This document shows, in pieces, positions 9,813 through 20,101 of a stretch of 64,000 nucleotides of DNA. This stretch comes from Coleophora flavipennella (taxonomy: Eukaryota; Arthropoda; Insecta; Lepidoptera; Coleophoridae). The position numbers and the translations under genes are program-made. The stretch lies in contig OX369297.1 in assembly GCA_947284805.1 (NCBI GenBank), forward strand, positions 3,390,501-3,454,500. Direction: 5' to 3'. Every line of letters begins with the position of its first letter. Within the stretch, counting starts at the first letter, position 1. The notes beneath the pieces are model-generated. The model was not told where the DNA came from, made no database searches, and was given only the letters and a program-made list of their open reading frames with translations.

Positions 9813-10510
9813 AAACTAGGTTATTCGACTGTCCTGCCAAATTGCGACTCGAACTAAAAAAAAACAATTAAGAACATTACCTCTCGTATATCTACCAGAT
9901 ATGAACGCTAGAACTGCCGCGTTTATGTTATAGCGTCCCCACTTACCTACCCTAGGGCATAACAGTAAGGCCTGCTATTCCTGCCAACACCGTAAGACGA
10001 AGACAAGGACCAGTTACGGTAGGTCTTGCCGCCAAGACGCTTGTCCCGGTACTCTGCAAGGCGAGTGCCTCGTGGAAGAGAACCACTACCCACTGTCCAG
10101 GTAGAAACTAATAATTAAGAACACTAAATCAATCAACATGGATAATCAGCTCTTTACATATTAATAATAAGACACAGATCCAGACTTTTTATGAAAAGTT
10201 GGGTTTTTGCCACAACATTTAAGTTTTACATGTGGCAACCCCGAATTTCCTGTAGATACATAGATGGTAAGAAAATCACGTTTTGGGGATTTTGTTATCC
10301 CGGATTTATCTATTTTTAAATTTGCAGGGTAGCTTTAGGGTGAAACGTCTGGAATAAAAGGTATAAGGAGTAGTGAGAAAACATAATATTATTTACCAGG
10401 GGTTATAATATATCCTGCGAATAAGACTCGCGTGAACGTAAAATATGCAAATATTTAACAGAAAATCCAAATACCTAGGTACTTACTTATCATACACAGA
10501 GAAATAAAAT
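9813..10510. other. stretch with one GC-richer unassigned repeat
   Basis: The 9895-10110 part ('accagttacggtaggtcttg', 'gcgagtgcctcgtggaagag') is denser in G and C than its flanks and looks like an old coding or LINE segment. I recognise no protein motif in any frame. The rest is AT-rich. Confidence 0.35.
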
Positions 10511-10514
10511 TTAT

Positions 10515-10560
10515 CTATACTAGCTGTTTCCCGCGGCTTCGCCCGCGTGGGGGTATCTTT
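10515..10560 (+). mobile_element. family E 5' end, truncated
   Basis: 'actagctgtttcccgcggct' followed by 'tcgcccgcgtgggg', the characteristic start of family E, then unrelated AT-rich sequence. Confidence 0.7.
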
Positions 10561-10629
10561 TTGTTTTTTACAAGCTTTACATTTGTTTAAGACAACACTT
10601 AGCCTAGGTTTCGTTTAGAAAATGACTTT

Positions 10630-10780
10630 CCATCAACCAAACCGAGTCATACAAAGTTAGAATCCGCCAGGAATCGAACCCGCGACCTTCTGATGTGAAG
10701 CTAATGGACGGTACCATTACGGAACGGAGAAGGTTCCTGGTGTGAAGCGAATGGACTACCATTACGCCACGGAGGCGGTG
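10630..10780 (-). mobile_element. two T2 SINE heads in tandem, antisense
   Basis: Plus-strand 'aggaatcgaacccgcgacct' and 'tgtgaagctaatgga' mark one tRNA-like head (10637-10735). A second copy of the outer half ('tgtgaagcgaatggactacc', 'attacgccacggaggcggtg') follows at 10740-10780. The doubled head suggests a local tandem duplication. Confidence 0.75.
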
Positions 10781-10782
10781 TT

Positions 10783-10930
10783 ATAAGTTTTGACCCTGCA
10801 AGTGTTCCTGGTAAGGTGTCGGTTACGTTACACGGTTACAGTGTCGCGAGTATTAGTTTTGTAAGTTTTGACCCTGCGAGTGTTCCTGATAAGATGTTCC
10901 TGTACATTACACTGTTACAGTGTCGCGAAT
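10783..10930. repeat. ~79-bp tandem duplication
   Basis: 'taagttttgaccctgc.agt' starts at 10783 and again at 10862. Both copies continue 'gttcctg.taag.tgt' and end 'ggttacagtgtcgcga' or a near match. The open frame that spans it (10816-11136) has no family resemblance. Confidence 0.75.
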
Positions 10931-11527
10931 TCAATGTTTGTTTCCTATCTCAAATTCCGAACGCGCCTAAAGCAGTTTTTACTTTAAAAAAAAGCCGTGT
11001 CAGAGGCCTCACGGGCGCGGAAGGCTTGAAAACTTCTGATAGTGGGGGCCGCCACTGTACCTACGACCTCTACCAATCCGGACTGAATGTATTGAATGTA
11101 ATGTATAGGTACCTAACCTTATTCAAAAAGTTTTAATTGAACCGAAACCTTAAAAATGTAAACAGAGTTTTCATTTTAAAAGTTAAATCATTAGCGTCTG
11201 TATGAAACCGGTCAGCATTTTTACGAAACAATTTTTAATTAAGTTGGCTACAAAAATATATATATATAAACTCCTTATTCCCCATTTATTTCCTACTTAT
11301 TCCTTGGCTGTTACAGTTTTTGTCTGATAAGTTCCCGTCCGGGAATGTTGAAGTGGAAAACTTGCTTTTATTACAGCAGCTAGGGTAGGTAACTTTAGCT
11401 ACGTTAATGTTTTTAAAAAAAAAACATTTAAGAAACTTATGACCCTGGTAAAATCTCAGGAGAAAAACATTAACAGATGTGGATAGTAATGACTAATGAT
11501 CTACGCTTAGACGCAGTTACGAAGTGT

Positions 11528-11850
11528 GTCGTCATCATATGATATCAGCCGAAATACGTCCACTGCTGGACAAAGTCCTCCCCCAAGGATTTCCACGACG
11601 ACTGGTCCTGCGCTGCCCGCATCCATCGGCTTTCCGCGATCTTCACCAGGTCGTCGGTACACCGCGTGGGAGGTCTTCCTACGCTACATTTGCCGATGCG
11701 CAATCGCCACTCGAGAAGTTTACTGCCCCAACGGCCATCTTTTCTACGAGCTATGTGCTCTGCACACTGCCACTTCAGTTTAGCGATTCTGTGAGCTATG
11801 TCGGTTACTTAGGTTCTGCGGATCTCCTCGTTTCTGAAGTGTGTAGGTGT
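11528..11850 (-). mobile_element. RTE LINE 3' part, antisense
   Basis: Plus-strand order 'atatgatatcagccgaaata', 'gtccactgctggacaaag', 'atttccacgacgactgg', 'ttcaccaggtcgtcgg', 'gtgggaggtcttcc' and 'cactgccacttcagtttagc' matches the reverse complement of the RTE 3' 300 bp. The open frames here are antisense shadows of it. Confidence 0.85.
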
Positions 11851-12004
11851 TTAAAAAAGGAACGAAAGAGAAAGAACTACAGTATGGCCATTCTATGATG
11901 TTGATGACACTATTTCATTATTTTTAGTACACTTAGTTTGTTTTTTGTTTTCTGAAGGCTGAGACGCTGATAAAATATGCTGGCTTTTGAAAACGCTAAA
12001 CATT

Positions 12005-12250
12005 TTAAAAAACCGACTTCCATCGCAACAACTTAGTTCATTTTTGGTTTTTGTTAATTTTCTATTAAAGTACTACACCGATTTTGATAAAATTTATTTG
12101 GGAGCACACGGGAAGCACAAGCTTTCAAATAAAAAAATATTATAAAAATCTGTTCACTCAGTCAAAAGTTCTGAGGTAACACACATAAAAAATGCAAAAA
12201 ACATACAGTCGAATTGAGTCGACCTTTATTGAAGTCGCTTGAAAATTGTG
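12005..12250 (+). mobile_element. family A MITE-like repeat
   Basis: Starts 'aaaaaccgacttccatcgca', has the middle 'ctacaccgattttgataaaa' and ends 'catacagtcgaattgagtcg' plus 'ttgaagtcgcttgaaaa'. The ends AACCGACTTC and GAAGTCG-TT are imperfect inverted repeats. About a dozen copies lie in the window. Confidence 0.8.
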
Positions 12251-12304
12251 AAATAGTGTAAAGCCATAGCGGTCTTCATAGAATGGCCCTACAGTAACGC
12301 TAAA

Positions 12305-12540
12305 CACGATAAAAAACTGACTTCCACCAAAACAGCTTAGTATAGTATAGTATATATAGAATTATTATTTCTGAATTTTGCTGATTTTCTAAAAAAAGTA
12401 CTACAACGATTTTGATAACATTTATATGGGACCAACCTGGCACTATACCCTAGCGAATAAAAAAGAACCACGAGAATAGGTTCACAATCTGCAAAGATAT
12501 CGCGTAACAAACATACAAAAAAACATACAGTCTCTTAACG
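12305..12540 (+). mobile_element. family A repeat, second copy
   Basis: Same order as the neighbouring copy: 'gacttccaccaaaac', 'ctacaacgattttgataaca', 'gcaaagatatcgcgtaacaa' and 'aaaaaacatacagtc', with the closing end lost. The two copies are about 55 bp apart. Confidence 0.75.
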
Positions 12541-12804
12541 GACTGCTAGTCATTTGAGTTACTTTTTATGATATGTCAAAAACTAAATTTTGTTCTAAAA
12601 ATGTTAGAAATACCCACAAGTGACGTCATAGATTTTTAGCGTCATTGACGAACTTATTTTGTAAAGATCAATTAAAAATTGAAGACGTGATGGAAAACAA
12701 AACAAGTAAGATTTTTTGAAACTTCAAGAGGAGAGCAATTTTGGAAATCATATTTCAGAATTTACTTTTGATGCAGTCCGATCCCCTATTGAAAACCTCT
12801 TTCT

Positions 12805-13135
12805 TTTTTAGGGTTCCGTAACCAAAGGGTAAAAACGGGACCCATTACTAAGACTTCGCTGTCCGTCCGTCTGTCTTGTCTATCCGTCTGTCACCAGGCT
12901 GTATTTCATGAATTGTGATAGCTAGACAGTTGAAATTTTCACAGATGATGTATATCTGTTGCCGCTATAACAACAAATACTAAAAATTAGAAAACGTTAA
13001 AAAATAAGGGAGTCTGCATGCAAAAAACGTGTTTTTTTTTAAACATGAAGAAACAAGCGCCATCTAGTATGATGGTACGCAACCCTTTGTGTGCGGTTTT
13101 GACTCTGTTTTTGGAAGGCAAAAAAAACCAAAGTG
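12805..13135 (+). mobile_element. family C repeat
   Basis: Starts 'tagggttccgtaaccaaagg', has the run 'gtccgtccgtctgtcttgtc', the middle 'gctagacagttgaaattttc' and a late 'aagcgccatctagtatgatg'. The same order appears at 31445-31700 (antisense), 51100, 52175, 53200 and 62235. Confidence 0.75.
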
Positions 13136-13197
13136 AGTATAAATTAAGTATTTTAAAGATCTTTACAAGCAGGTTTCATCACTAGTTTATTGATCAT

Positions 13198-13377
13198 AAC
13201 AAGAAAGGTTACATACTCAGACCAATAAATTGCTATGTATTCCCGCCGGCGTCTGGATTCCCCGATTCGTATAATTTAAGAATCTTCAAGTCGAGAGTGA
13301 ATAGGCACTATTTGAGCTTGCGTGTTACGTATTCAGCTGCATCAGGTGAGGTGCAGCCAAACGCATTTAAATTCTAG
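13198..13377 (+). pseudogene. retroelement C-terminal remnant (NRHYLSLR motif)
   Basis: A 59-codon frame ends at TAG (13375-13377) and includes DSYNLRIFKSRVNRHYLSLR. A related peptide with SYNLGIF..RENRHYLSLR is encoded near 63403-63465. Shared wording at two separate loci indicates a real coding family, probably the C-terminal tail of a LINE or other element. I cannot name the family. No upstream coding part survives, and the start chosen is only the edge of the readable frame. Confidence 0.5.
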
Positions 13378-13699
13378 GCAAACAAAGTTAGTATAAATTA
13401 AGATCACTCAATCCGAGCAGGTTGATACGTGTTTCAATAATATCGAACGTAAGTCCATTCATTTTAAGTTCAAATGAATGCGGCTTCAACGCGGCTGTTA
13501 CGTTGAAACTTGAAACCGAACGCCCAATTCTCGATTTTTTCATATTTTTATTACTTTTCATCACTCTCAAATAAGTTTTTAAAAAATGTGTTTAATTAAA
13601 ATGAAAGGTCTTAAAGTCACAGATTTTTGTATGTTGGTTTCATTTAATATTTACTATTTGTTTTCGAGAAATTTTGCAATAACAAGGTCTACAGTATAT

Positions 13700-14105
13700 C
13701 TTTTTACCCGACTGCGCCAGAAGGAGGGTTATGTTTTTCGAGAGTATGTATGTATGTATGTATAATTGTTTGGCACGCTCTGCAGCAAACGGCTGGATGG
13801 ATTTTGGCTTGAGAGGTGTCGTTAGATTCGTATTTACTGTGAGAGTGACACTGGGTATATCAAAATAAAAAAAAACAAAATGGCGGATTTTTGGCGCCAA
13901 ATTCCAATGTTAGGCACCCACTGCAGCCTGAACGGCTCGATAGATTTTAGTTTGAGGGGTGTGGTTAGATACGTATTTACTGTGTGAGTGACACTGGGTA
14001 TATCAAAATATAAAAAACAAAATGGCGGATTTTTGGCGCCAAATTCAAATGTTTGGCACGTTCTGCAACCAGAACGGCTCGATGGATTTTCTATCAACGG
14101 ATAAG
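13700..14105 (+). mobile_element. family B element with 142-bp internal tandem repeat
   Basis: Starts 'tttttacccgactgcgccag'. A unit containing 'acaaaatggcggatttttgg' then 'cgccaaattc' occurs with 'tggcgg' at 13881 and 14023, a 142-bp period, and a third partial unit follows. Each unit carries the family B middle motif 'aacggctcgat.gatttt'. Confidence 0.8.
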
Positions 14106-14193
14106 TTAAAAATTCGCGTAAATTTAATGTGTGTCATTGTGTATATAGGTTACTATACAAACTCATTCAATAATAAAAGTAAAAAATGAATAA

Positions 14194-14561
14194 AATAAAA
14201 AACGGTAATTTAAAAAACTAAAAAACCCGACTGCGTTTCTGTGTAGTTTGGAAATGAAAAACCCTAAAACAAGAAAGTCGTCATACCCGATTGCACTTAA
14301 CTTAAGAAAAATTGTAGCAGTCGGGACCCATTCTAGAAATGGAGGCTTAGTGAATTGAGAGCACATACCTATATTACACTGCAGATTATTCCAATATACT
14401 GACTAGACGGCTGACTTTCTAGAATGGGTCCCGACTGCTACAATTTTTCTTAAGTTAAGTGCAATCGGGTATGACGACTTTCTTGTTTTAGGGTTTTTCA
14501 TTTCCAAACTACACAGAAACGCAGTCGGGTTTTTTAGTTTTTTAAATTACCGTTTTTTATT
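14194..14561. repeat. perfect 146-bp inverted repeat
   Basis: 14194-14339 and 14416-14561 are exact reverse complements by my reading, with a 76-bp spacer (14340-14415). The arms contain the family B end 'aaacccgactgcgtttctg'. No mismatch was found over 146 bp, so the duplication is very young, maintained by gene conversion, or an assembly artefact. Transcribed, it would fold into a long double-stranded RNA suitable for Dicer-2. Open frames inside are palindrome artefacts. Confidence 0.92.
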
Positions 14562-14671
14562 ACATCAAAAGTGGTAATATAATTTTTTTTTAAATTGTAT
14601 TCAATTAAATCGATTTTTATTACTTCATTTATGTTACATAAAGTTAAACTAAGCTAAGTTAAGTTAAAAAG

Positions 14672-14791
14672 ATTAAAAGTACTAGGCTTCCAGGATCTTA
14701 TAGGAGGTGTTCTAATGCGATCGAAACTCTGTGAGGAAAATACGTATCTGTTTGTGTCAATGTATTAAAAGTACTAGGCTTCCAGGATCTT
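14672..14791. repeat. 29-bp direct repeat
   Basis: 'attaaaagtactaggcttcc' followed by 'aggatctta' occurs at 14672-14700 and again at 14763-14791. The downstream sequences also share 'aggt.......aatgcga', so the duplication is longer than the exact core. Confidence 0.7.
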
Positions 14792-15870
14792 AAAAGAGGT
14801 ACCAATGCGAACCATAAAATATTTTCCCTAAAAAACATCCTATTTCTGTTAGCAGCCGTAAAATCAGGTGTAGGGTGGTGTAATGACAGCACACATGTAT
14901 AAACAGGTTGCTATTTCGTGTCTGAGATTTAGGTTATAAAAAAGGTGTTCCCAGCAAAAAGCATGGGTAGGCCCCGCGTAAAAGGGGGCTTAAAAATAAG
15001 GCCCTTTTCATACTGTGAGTAATACCGCCCGAATGACGGCCACACTTAGGCGGAACTCACGGATTAAGAGACATGCTTTTTAGCTGAAATCTGTTACGTG
15101 TGTGGTTTATACGCTGTTTATAACGGTATGAAACTTTTGGATGTGTTTTGTTTATGTTGACGAAAAACAGGTGAAAACTCTCTAGAAAAAAATATAAATA
15201 AGCTTTATTTTTCAATTTTCAATAATTACTTACATAGGTAGAATAGTATGTACTTACTTAGAAACTACCATTTATTTTTGATCTGAGTAAGTACCCACCT
15301 TTTTTTGTTATGAATGTGATAGATAAACTAGTGATGGAACCTGCTTGTAAAGATCTTTAAAATACTTAAGGTCTTAAAATGGGTCAAATGACAATATTCA
15401 ATTAAAATTATTGAAAGACTGTGTAAAGCTATCACCATGGAAAAAAATATAATATAACTTAGCTTAGTTTAACTTTATGTAACTTAACTTGACCTTGAGC
15501 GTGACGTTTATGAGCTGATATTATGATGATGATGACTAAAGTTAATTTTACGCGACTTGCGGTTTATTGAAAAAGTCCGGAGGACTTTATTTATCCCATA
15601 AGAACCTAAATATAACATATCACTGTGGATCTAATATTCAAGACTAAAAAAACCAATGCAACTAAACTAGGCACTACTGCGCACACATACGCATTCGTAA
15701 GTTTTTTTTTATATAACTAATTAAATTTTATAAGGCAAGTAAGTATGCACATCCTTAGCAAAGATGACCTATTCTTTAAGCGCCTGATGCGTCAATTGCG
15801 TCATCAATGTGTCCCTTTCTGACACAGGACTCCGTGGGTAATATAATTTGAGATAAGTTTAACTTTATAT
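14792..15870. other. AT-rich stretch with fragments only
   Basis: Apart from the inverted-repeat arms at 15271-15370 and 15454-15490 and a terminal 'gctgatattatgatgatgatg' at ~15515 (the last bases of an RTE or T1 tail), I see no feature. Confidence 0.4.
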
Positions 15871-15874
15871 TGTG

Positions 15875-16065
15875 ACTAGTGGATGCCCGCAGCTTCGCCC
15901 GCGCAGATCCCGATTTTTGCGGTTCCCGTGGGAATTTCCCAAAATCCTTTCGTAGCGGATGCCTACGTCGTAACATCTACCTGCATGCCAAGTTTCAGCC
16001 CGATCCGTCCAGTGGTTTAGGCTGTTGTTAGATTTTTTGAGTTATATGAAGTTGGATACTTGTCT
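15875..16065 (+). mobile_element. family E repeat
   Basis: 'gtggatgcccgcagcttcgc' then 'ccgcgcagatcccg', and 'ctacctgcatgccaagtttc', 'agcccgatccgtccagtgg' in the usual order. It resembles the antisense copies at 48895-49080 and 56040-56230. Confidence 0.75.
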
Positions 16066-16309
16066 TACGAAATCGACCGCACCACCACAGCAACTACCTA
16101 CCCACTTAAATTTTTTTGAATTGTCATTAATTTATTAAGATTTTAGGCCAGCGCTAATTTCACTGCGGCGTGAAGATACTTAAATAGCCAATTAAAAACT
16201 GTTTTGCTTTCACAGCTCGGCAACAAGAGAACGCAATCAACAATCGAGAAACAGAACGAGCAATGAATAATAAACACTGACCAGCGTTAAACCGTACGTG
16301 TACGTTCAA

Positions 16310-16515
16310 AATCCTACTAATATTATAGTTTGTATGTATGGATGTTTATTACTTTTTCACGCTTCAACCACTGGACGGATCAGGATGAAACTTGGCACAC
16401 ATATAGGTTAGGTCCTGTAATAGGACATAGGCTACTTTTTACCTCGGGAAAACGTCTTATTCTCGCGGGAAAATTGAAAACAACGCGGGCGTAGCCGCGG
16501 GCGGACGGCTAGTAA
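16310..16515 (-). mobile_element. family E repeat, antisense
   Basis: Starts 'cctactaatattatagtttg', has 'ccactggacggatcaggatg' and 'aacttggcacacatatagg', and ends 'gcgtagccgcgggcggacgg' then 'ctagta'. This is a nearly complete copy. Confidence 0.8.
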
Positions 16516-16623
16516 TATATAATTAGTATTTTTGTAGACAAAGGTAAAACTTATACATTCTGTATAATAAAATTAATTACTTTAGGAATTCATTAAAATT
16601 AAAAACCAGACTGCGTAAAACAT

Positions 16624-17452
16624 TTTTTCAATACAGTTGCTCGAAAAGTGGTCCTTTATATGCCAGTCAAGTGTGCGCAACATTGATTTTACCGGACACG
16701 TGCTTTTACTTTACCACTTTTTTAATTTCTAGCTCGGAGGAACAAGACATTTATAACAAATAAAAAATATATTATCCAAAGATACAGAATCTTCTTTAAG
16801 ACTTTTGAAAGGAGAGTTTTAAAAGAGATAAGTAGTTCCTCCGGGGTTAGTACATAACGCAAGCTGTTTAGATTCTCTTTGGTTTATATCTTTGTGAAGA
16901 AAAGAGAAAAAATATGAATGAAGTGGAACCAGTTACACCAAGGAATAGGTCATCTTTTCCAAAGAGGTTAAGTAGCCCAAGCCATATTGTAGTCTATTTA
17001 TGATAATAAAAAAACTTACGCATGCGTACGTGTGCTAGCTAAAATATGGCGCAATTTTCGTAAAACTGAATTGAGATGTTTTAGTTCTGAAAATTAATAA
17101 TATTAAGCATAGTTAATAAATATGTAATAAAAATATATTTATGTGTATGTATAAGAAAAAACAAAGTGAGATTACTCCCCGGACATTTAAAATAAGCAAC
17201 AAGTCGTGTAAAATGAACTTTGTTGCTGAAACCTTGATAGGTATGTACCTACCCATGTATTTTGTTTATCTGTCACGGTCGTTTTTTCATTTTATCTATT
17301 TTCTCACAACTGTATTGAAAAACTTCGTATGATAAATGGGTGTAAAAGGAAATAACAAACTCGTGACGATGGTAAACCCTCGCCTGCGGCTCGGGCTCAC
17401 AAATGTCACTCGTTTGTTATTGACCTTTTTACAACCCTCGTATCATAAATAA
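16624..17452 (+). mobile_element. ~0.83-kb interspersed element, copy 1
   Basis: The whole interval is matched, inverted, at 59052-60155. It begins 'ttttttcaatacagttgctc', and a complementary 'caactgtattgaaaaa' lies at about 17308-17323, so the first ~700 bp has TIR-like ends. The last ~115 bp is a hairpin with arms around 'ataacaaactcgtgac' and 'gtcactcgtttgttat' and a GC-rich loop. An ATG-to-TAA frame of 38 codons (17336-17452) overlies the hairpin. No transposase is present. Non-autonomous DNA element or Helitron-like is possible; the class is uncertain. Confidence 0.75.
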
Positions 17453-17474
17453 CTATTTTGTCCCGTCCAGTAAA

Positions 17475-17640
17475 AATGTATCCTACGTGACTCACGGGAT
17501 CAAGACGATTTTAACGATACCTCATACGTTAAAATCCTTCAAGCCGTTCAGGCTGTAGCAGGGGAACATATTATAAATCTACATACATACATAAATACAT
17601 TTGAAAAACATAACACTCTTTCTGGGGCAGTCGGGTAATA
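17475..17640 (-). mobile_element. family B repeat, antisense
   Basis: 'gtatcctacgtgactcacgg', 'gatcaagacgattttaacga', 'aaatccttcaagccgttcag' and 'gcagtcgggtaataaaa' match the reverse complement of family B copies. Confidence 0.75.
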
Positions 17641-17865
17641 AAAAGTGATTAAAAAGTGTCGCTACACGCCTTCATGGCTGGGTAAATCGGAACTAATTTA
17701 ATTTTTTTCACCTACCTACCTACTTCACTATGAAAAATGAACTTGCGATAATATCTAAAGCACCAATAAACATACGATTTATTACGAATGAATTTATAAA
17801 TAAAAATGGTTTATGTTGTTACAAGGCGTTTAATAAGCGGCACGCGTGCATTCTAGTTGTAACTA

Positions 17866-18160
17866 GGGTTGCCAAACTATCGATAGTTTAAACCGTCTGA
17901 TTAGTATATACCCCTTTAAATTATCAATCACTAATATTCTGAAATTTTCGCAGACTGATTTAGTTGATGGGTGCCACTAAATATGTATATTTCAAGCACT
18001 ACTTTATTCTTTCCGCGTTTAAACGATATATGGGAAGAAACCCATTCTACAGCAGTGGGGTAGCTATGATATTTACGAAAGCGATGAAGCACGCATAAAA
18101 CTATCGATAGAACTACCGATAACTTTACTTTATCTCAACTATCGATAGTTTAACAGCACT
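17866..18160. mobile_element. possible hAT-like element with ATCGATAG ends
   Basis: Left end 'agggttgccaaactatcgat' and right end 'aactatcgatagtttaacag' then 'cactg' form an imperfect inverted repeat of about 24 bp. A third 'aaactatcgatagaacta' lies inside. No matching 8-bp target duplication is visible and no protein remains, so the assignment rests on the ends only. Confidence 0.4.
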
Positions 18161-18169
18161 GGCTGAACG

Positions 18170-18295
18170 TACAGAAAATTTTCATAAAATTCCATCATGA
18201 AATTCTTTGCGAAAAGAATGACGGGAACAACCTTTCAAGAATCGCAAATCGCAATGGAGGGAATTTTCCCAGAATTTTCTGTAATGCTTTTGTAG
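18170..18295. repeat. small foldback
   Basis: 'gtacagaaaattttcataaa' near 18169 and 'cccagaattttctgta' near 18267-18283 are imperfect inverted repeats separated by ~80 bp. This is consistent with a short foldback or MITE. Confidence 0.45.
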
Positions 18296-18449
18296 TGTAC
18301 GTCACTTTGTAAGAGTCTGTCAAGGAAAAATGGTACCTATTGTAATAATGAAAGACTATCCTATGGAATAAATTTGTATTATGTTAACACGGTAGTACTT
18401 TAAATTGAGACGCTTTGCGTTAGTTGAGATAATTGACGTTAACATGTTA

Positions 18450-18690
18450 AAAACAACCGACTACAATAGCAACACTATTTTGCTTTTTAAAGTTTTTGTT
18501 TTATTTGCTAAAATAATTAAACGTTTTTGATAGAATATATGTTTATGGGACCATCCACCCTGGAGGCATAATCTATTAAAAAAAAGGATAGTTAATCCCT
18601 TAACAATTGGCGAAGAAATCGCGTAACATACATACAAAAGAACATACAGTCGAATTGAGATCTCCTCCTTTTTTCAATTCGGTTAAAAAG
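18450..18690 (+). mobile_element. family A repeat
   Basis: Opens with 'aaaacaaccgactacaatag', then a T-rich middle, 'gaagaaatcgcgtaacatac' and 'gaacatacagtcgaattgag' in the standard family A order. Confidence 0.72.
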
Positions 18691-19064
18691 GTTGTTATGT
18701 TACAAAAAAACCTAATTTATAAATAATAAAAAAATTTGATTCGCCAAAAACCAAAGATTAAAAAATATAACTGTAAGAGAAACGAAAGCTATCAAGTTAT
18801 TGAGTTAGTAGTTAGCCATCAAATCAATATCTATATATATTTTATCATCAGACCTGTTCCATGCGCCTCGATATACTCGACTAAACTTGGTGCAATGCTA
18901 CACTCCTTGTAAAACCTTAGAAGAAGCTGCTTCTGGATATCGCCAGCTGGGAAAGTAATGCCGTGTTCTCCTTCGTATGTGTGTGCTCACAAAACTCGAA
19001 AAGTAGTCGATTGATTACGCTAAAACGAGCTGTTGTGCACACGCGCGGGAAAGATTCTAACAAA

Positions 19065-19145
19065 AAATCTGCGAGCCGCTTGCGGATCGTGCACCGGGCG
19101 CCATCGATATCCACACGGTCGAAGCCGCGGATATCAGCTAGTAAT
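19065..19145. mobile_element. family E-like end fragment
   Basis: 'gcgagccgcttgcggatcgt' then 'gccatcgatatccacacggt' and 'cgaagccgcggatatcagct', 'agta'. Similar GC-rich fragments lie at 6690-6760 and, in part, at 54900-54950. The 81- and 89-codon open frames across it are incidental. Confidence 0.55.
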
Positions 19146-19394
19146 ACATACTTATTCCCTGGCCCATCAACGCAAGACCAGTCCAAAGTTAAAAACGCTT
19201 GGACCTAGAAAGTTTAGATTTTGCACAAAAGTTCCCTTCATGATGTAGACAAGGAATAAGGTAGATTTTTTTTAATTCTCACGGTTATAGGTAATTAATT
19301 CTCTATACTGTAATAACTACAAAAAAATCCTCCTTATTCCTTATCCAAACAAGCGGCAAAAAAATAGGAAAGTTTAATAGTAGGTACCTATACA

Positions 19395-19585
19395 ATTTTG
19401 CATTATTACTTTTGGTTTTGTTAATTTTCTAAAAAGAACTACTCCGATTTTGATAAAATTTATATAGGACCAACTTCGGAGCATATCGAATAAAAAAATA
19501 ATCATGTAAATAGGTTCACAATCTGCGAAGATATCGCGTATAACAAATAAAAAAACCTCATTTTGGAAGTCGGCTGAAAAGTACA
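19395..19585 (+). mobile_element. family A repeat, partial
   Basis: 'tcattttggaagtcggct' closes a copy whose body reads 'ctactccgattttgataaaa' and 'gcgaagatatcgcgtataac'. The front end is missing. Confidence 0.7.
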
Positions 19586-20100
19586 TAAATTTTCCATACA
19601 AAATCTTCTATTACCAACGGCAAAAACAATTTTGTTGTTTAAAATATACATTTAATGTTTGAAAAGGTATACAGAACCCTACTTTGCGCAAGTCCGGCTC
19701 GCATTTAGTTGTTTTTTTTTTAATTTTAATTACCCACTAGTCCGAAATGATCGCACTATCGTACTTTTTGCCGCTGGCTTGAATCTTCAAATTGAACTAA
19801 TCTTCAAATTACTGCTTCGTACATATTTTTCTTGATACCATGTTCGGTTTCTTAAACTTACGTACAATAAATGATATAAAGAAACATACAAACAAACAGG
19901 GTTTTCGAGCTTTCCCACATATTATTAAGGAACACGATTCCCCTCACATGTCACCTTAAGCTCTCGTGTCACGTTTGTTACAGGGTGTTTTAGTTGATTA
20001 CTGAAATGACGCCGACACTGACTAAGATGAATTGCGTAAATTACGCAGTGTCTTTATAATTAATTGAAATTTCCATGAGTTATAAAGACATACAGCGTTG
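19586..20100. other. stretch with no clear feature
   Basis: 19640-19710 resembles the tail of family C ('gtatacagaaccctactttg', 'cgcaagtccggctcgc'). A near-palindrome 'gcgtaaattacgc' lies near 20033. Nothing else was recognised. Confidence 0.35.
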
Positions 20101-20101
20101 A

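Larger units (their letters stand above)
13141..15370. repeat. ~90-bp inverted repeat bounding 2.2 kb
   Basis: 13141-13229 ('agtattttaaagatctttac', 'ggtttcatcactagtttatt') is the imperfect reverse complement of 15271-15370. A second inverted pair lies at 14633-14668 and 15454-15490 ('aaagttaaactaagctaagt'). The enclosed DNA holds a coding remnant, family B sequence and a perfect palindrome. This could be a composite terminal-inverted-repeat element or stacked inverted insertions. Confidence 0.65.

Noticed and set aside
10816..11136. 106-codon open frame
   Set aside because: It crosses a 79-bp tandem duplication that is not a multiple of three. The peptide is unrecognised.
11524..11898. 124-codon open frame on the plus strand
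   Set aside because: Antisense reading of an RTE LINE 3' region.
16624..17452. Helitron
   Set aside because: There is a hairpin near one end but no clear TC...CTRR termini. Kept only as an unclassified element.
17866..18160. confident hAT call
   Set aside because: The ends look hAT-like, but no 8-bp duplication was found, so only a low-confidence entry is given.
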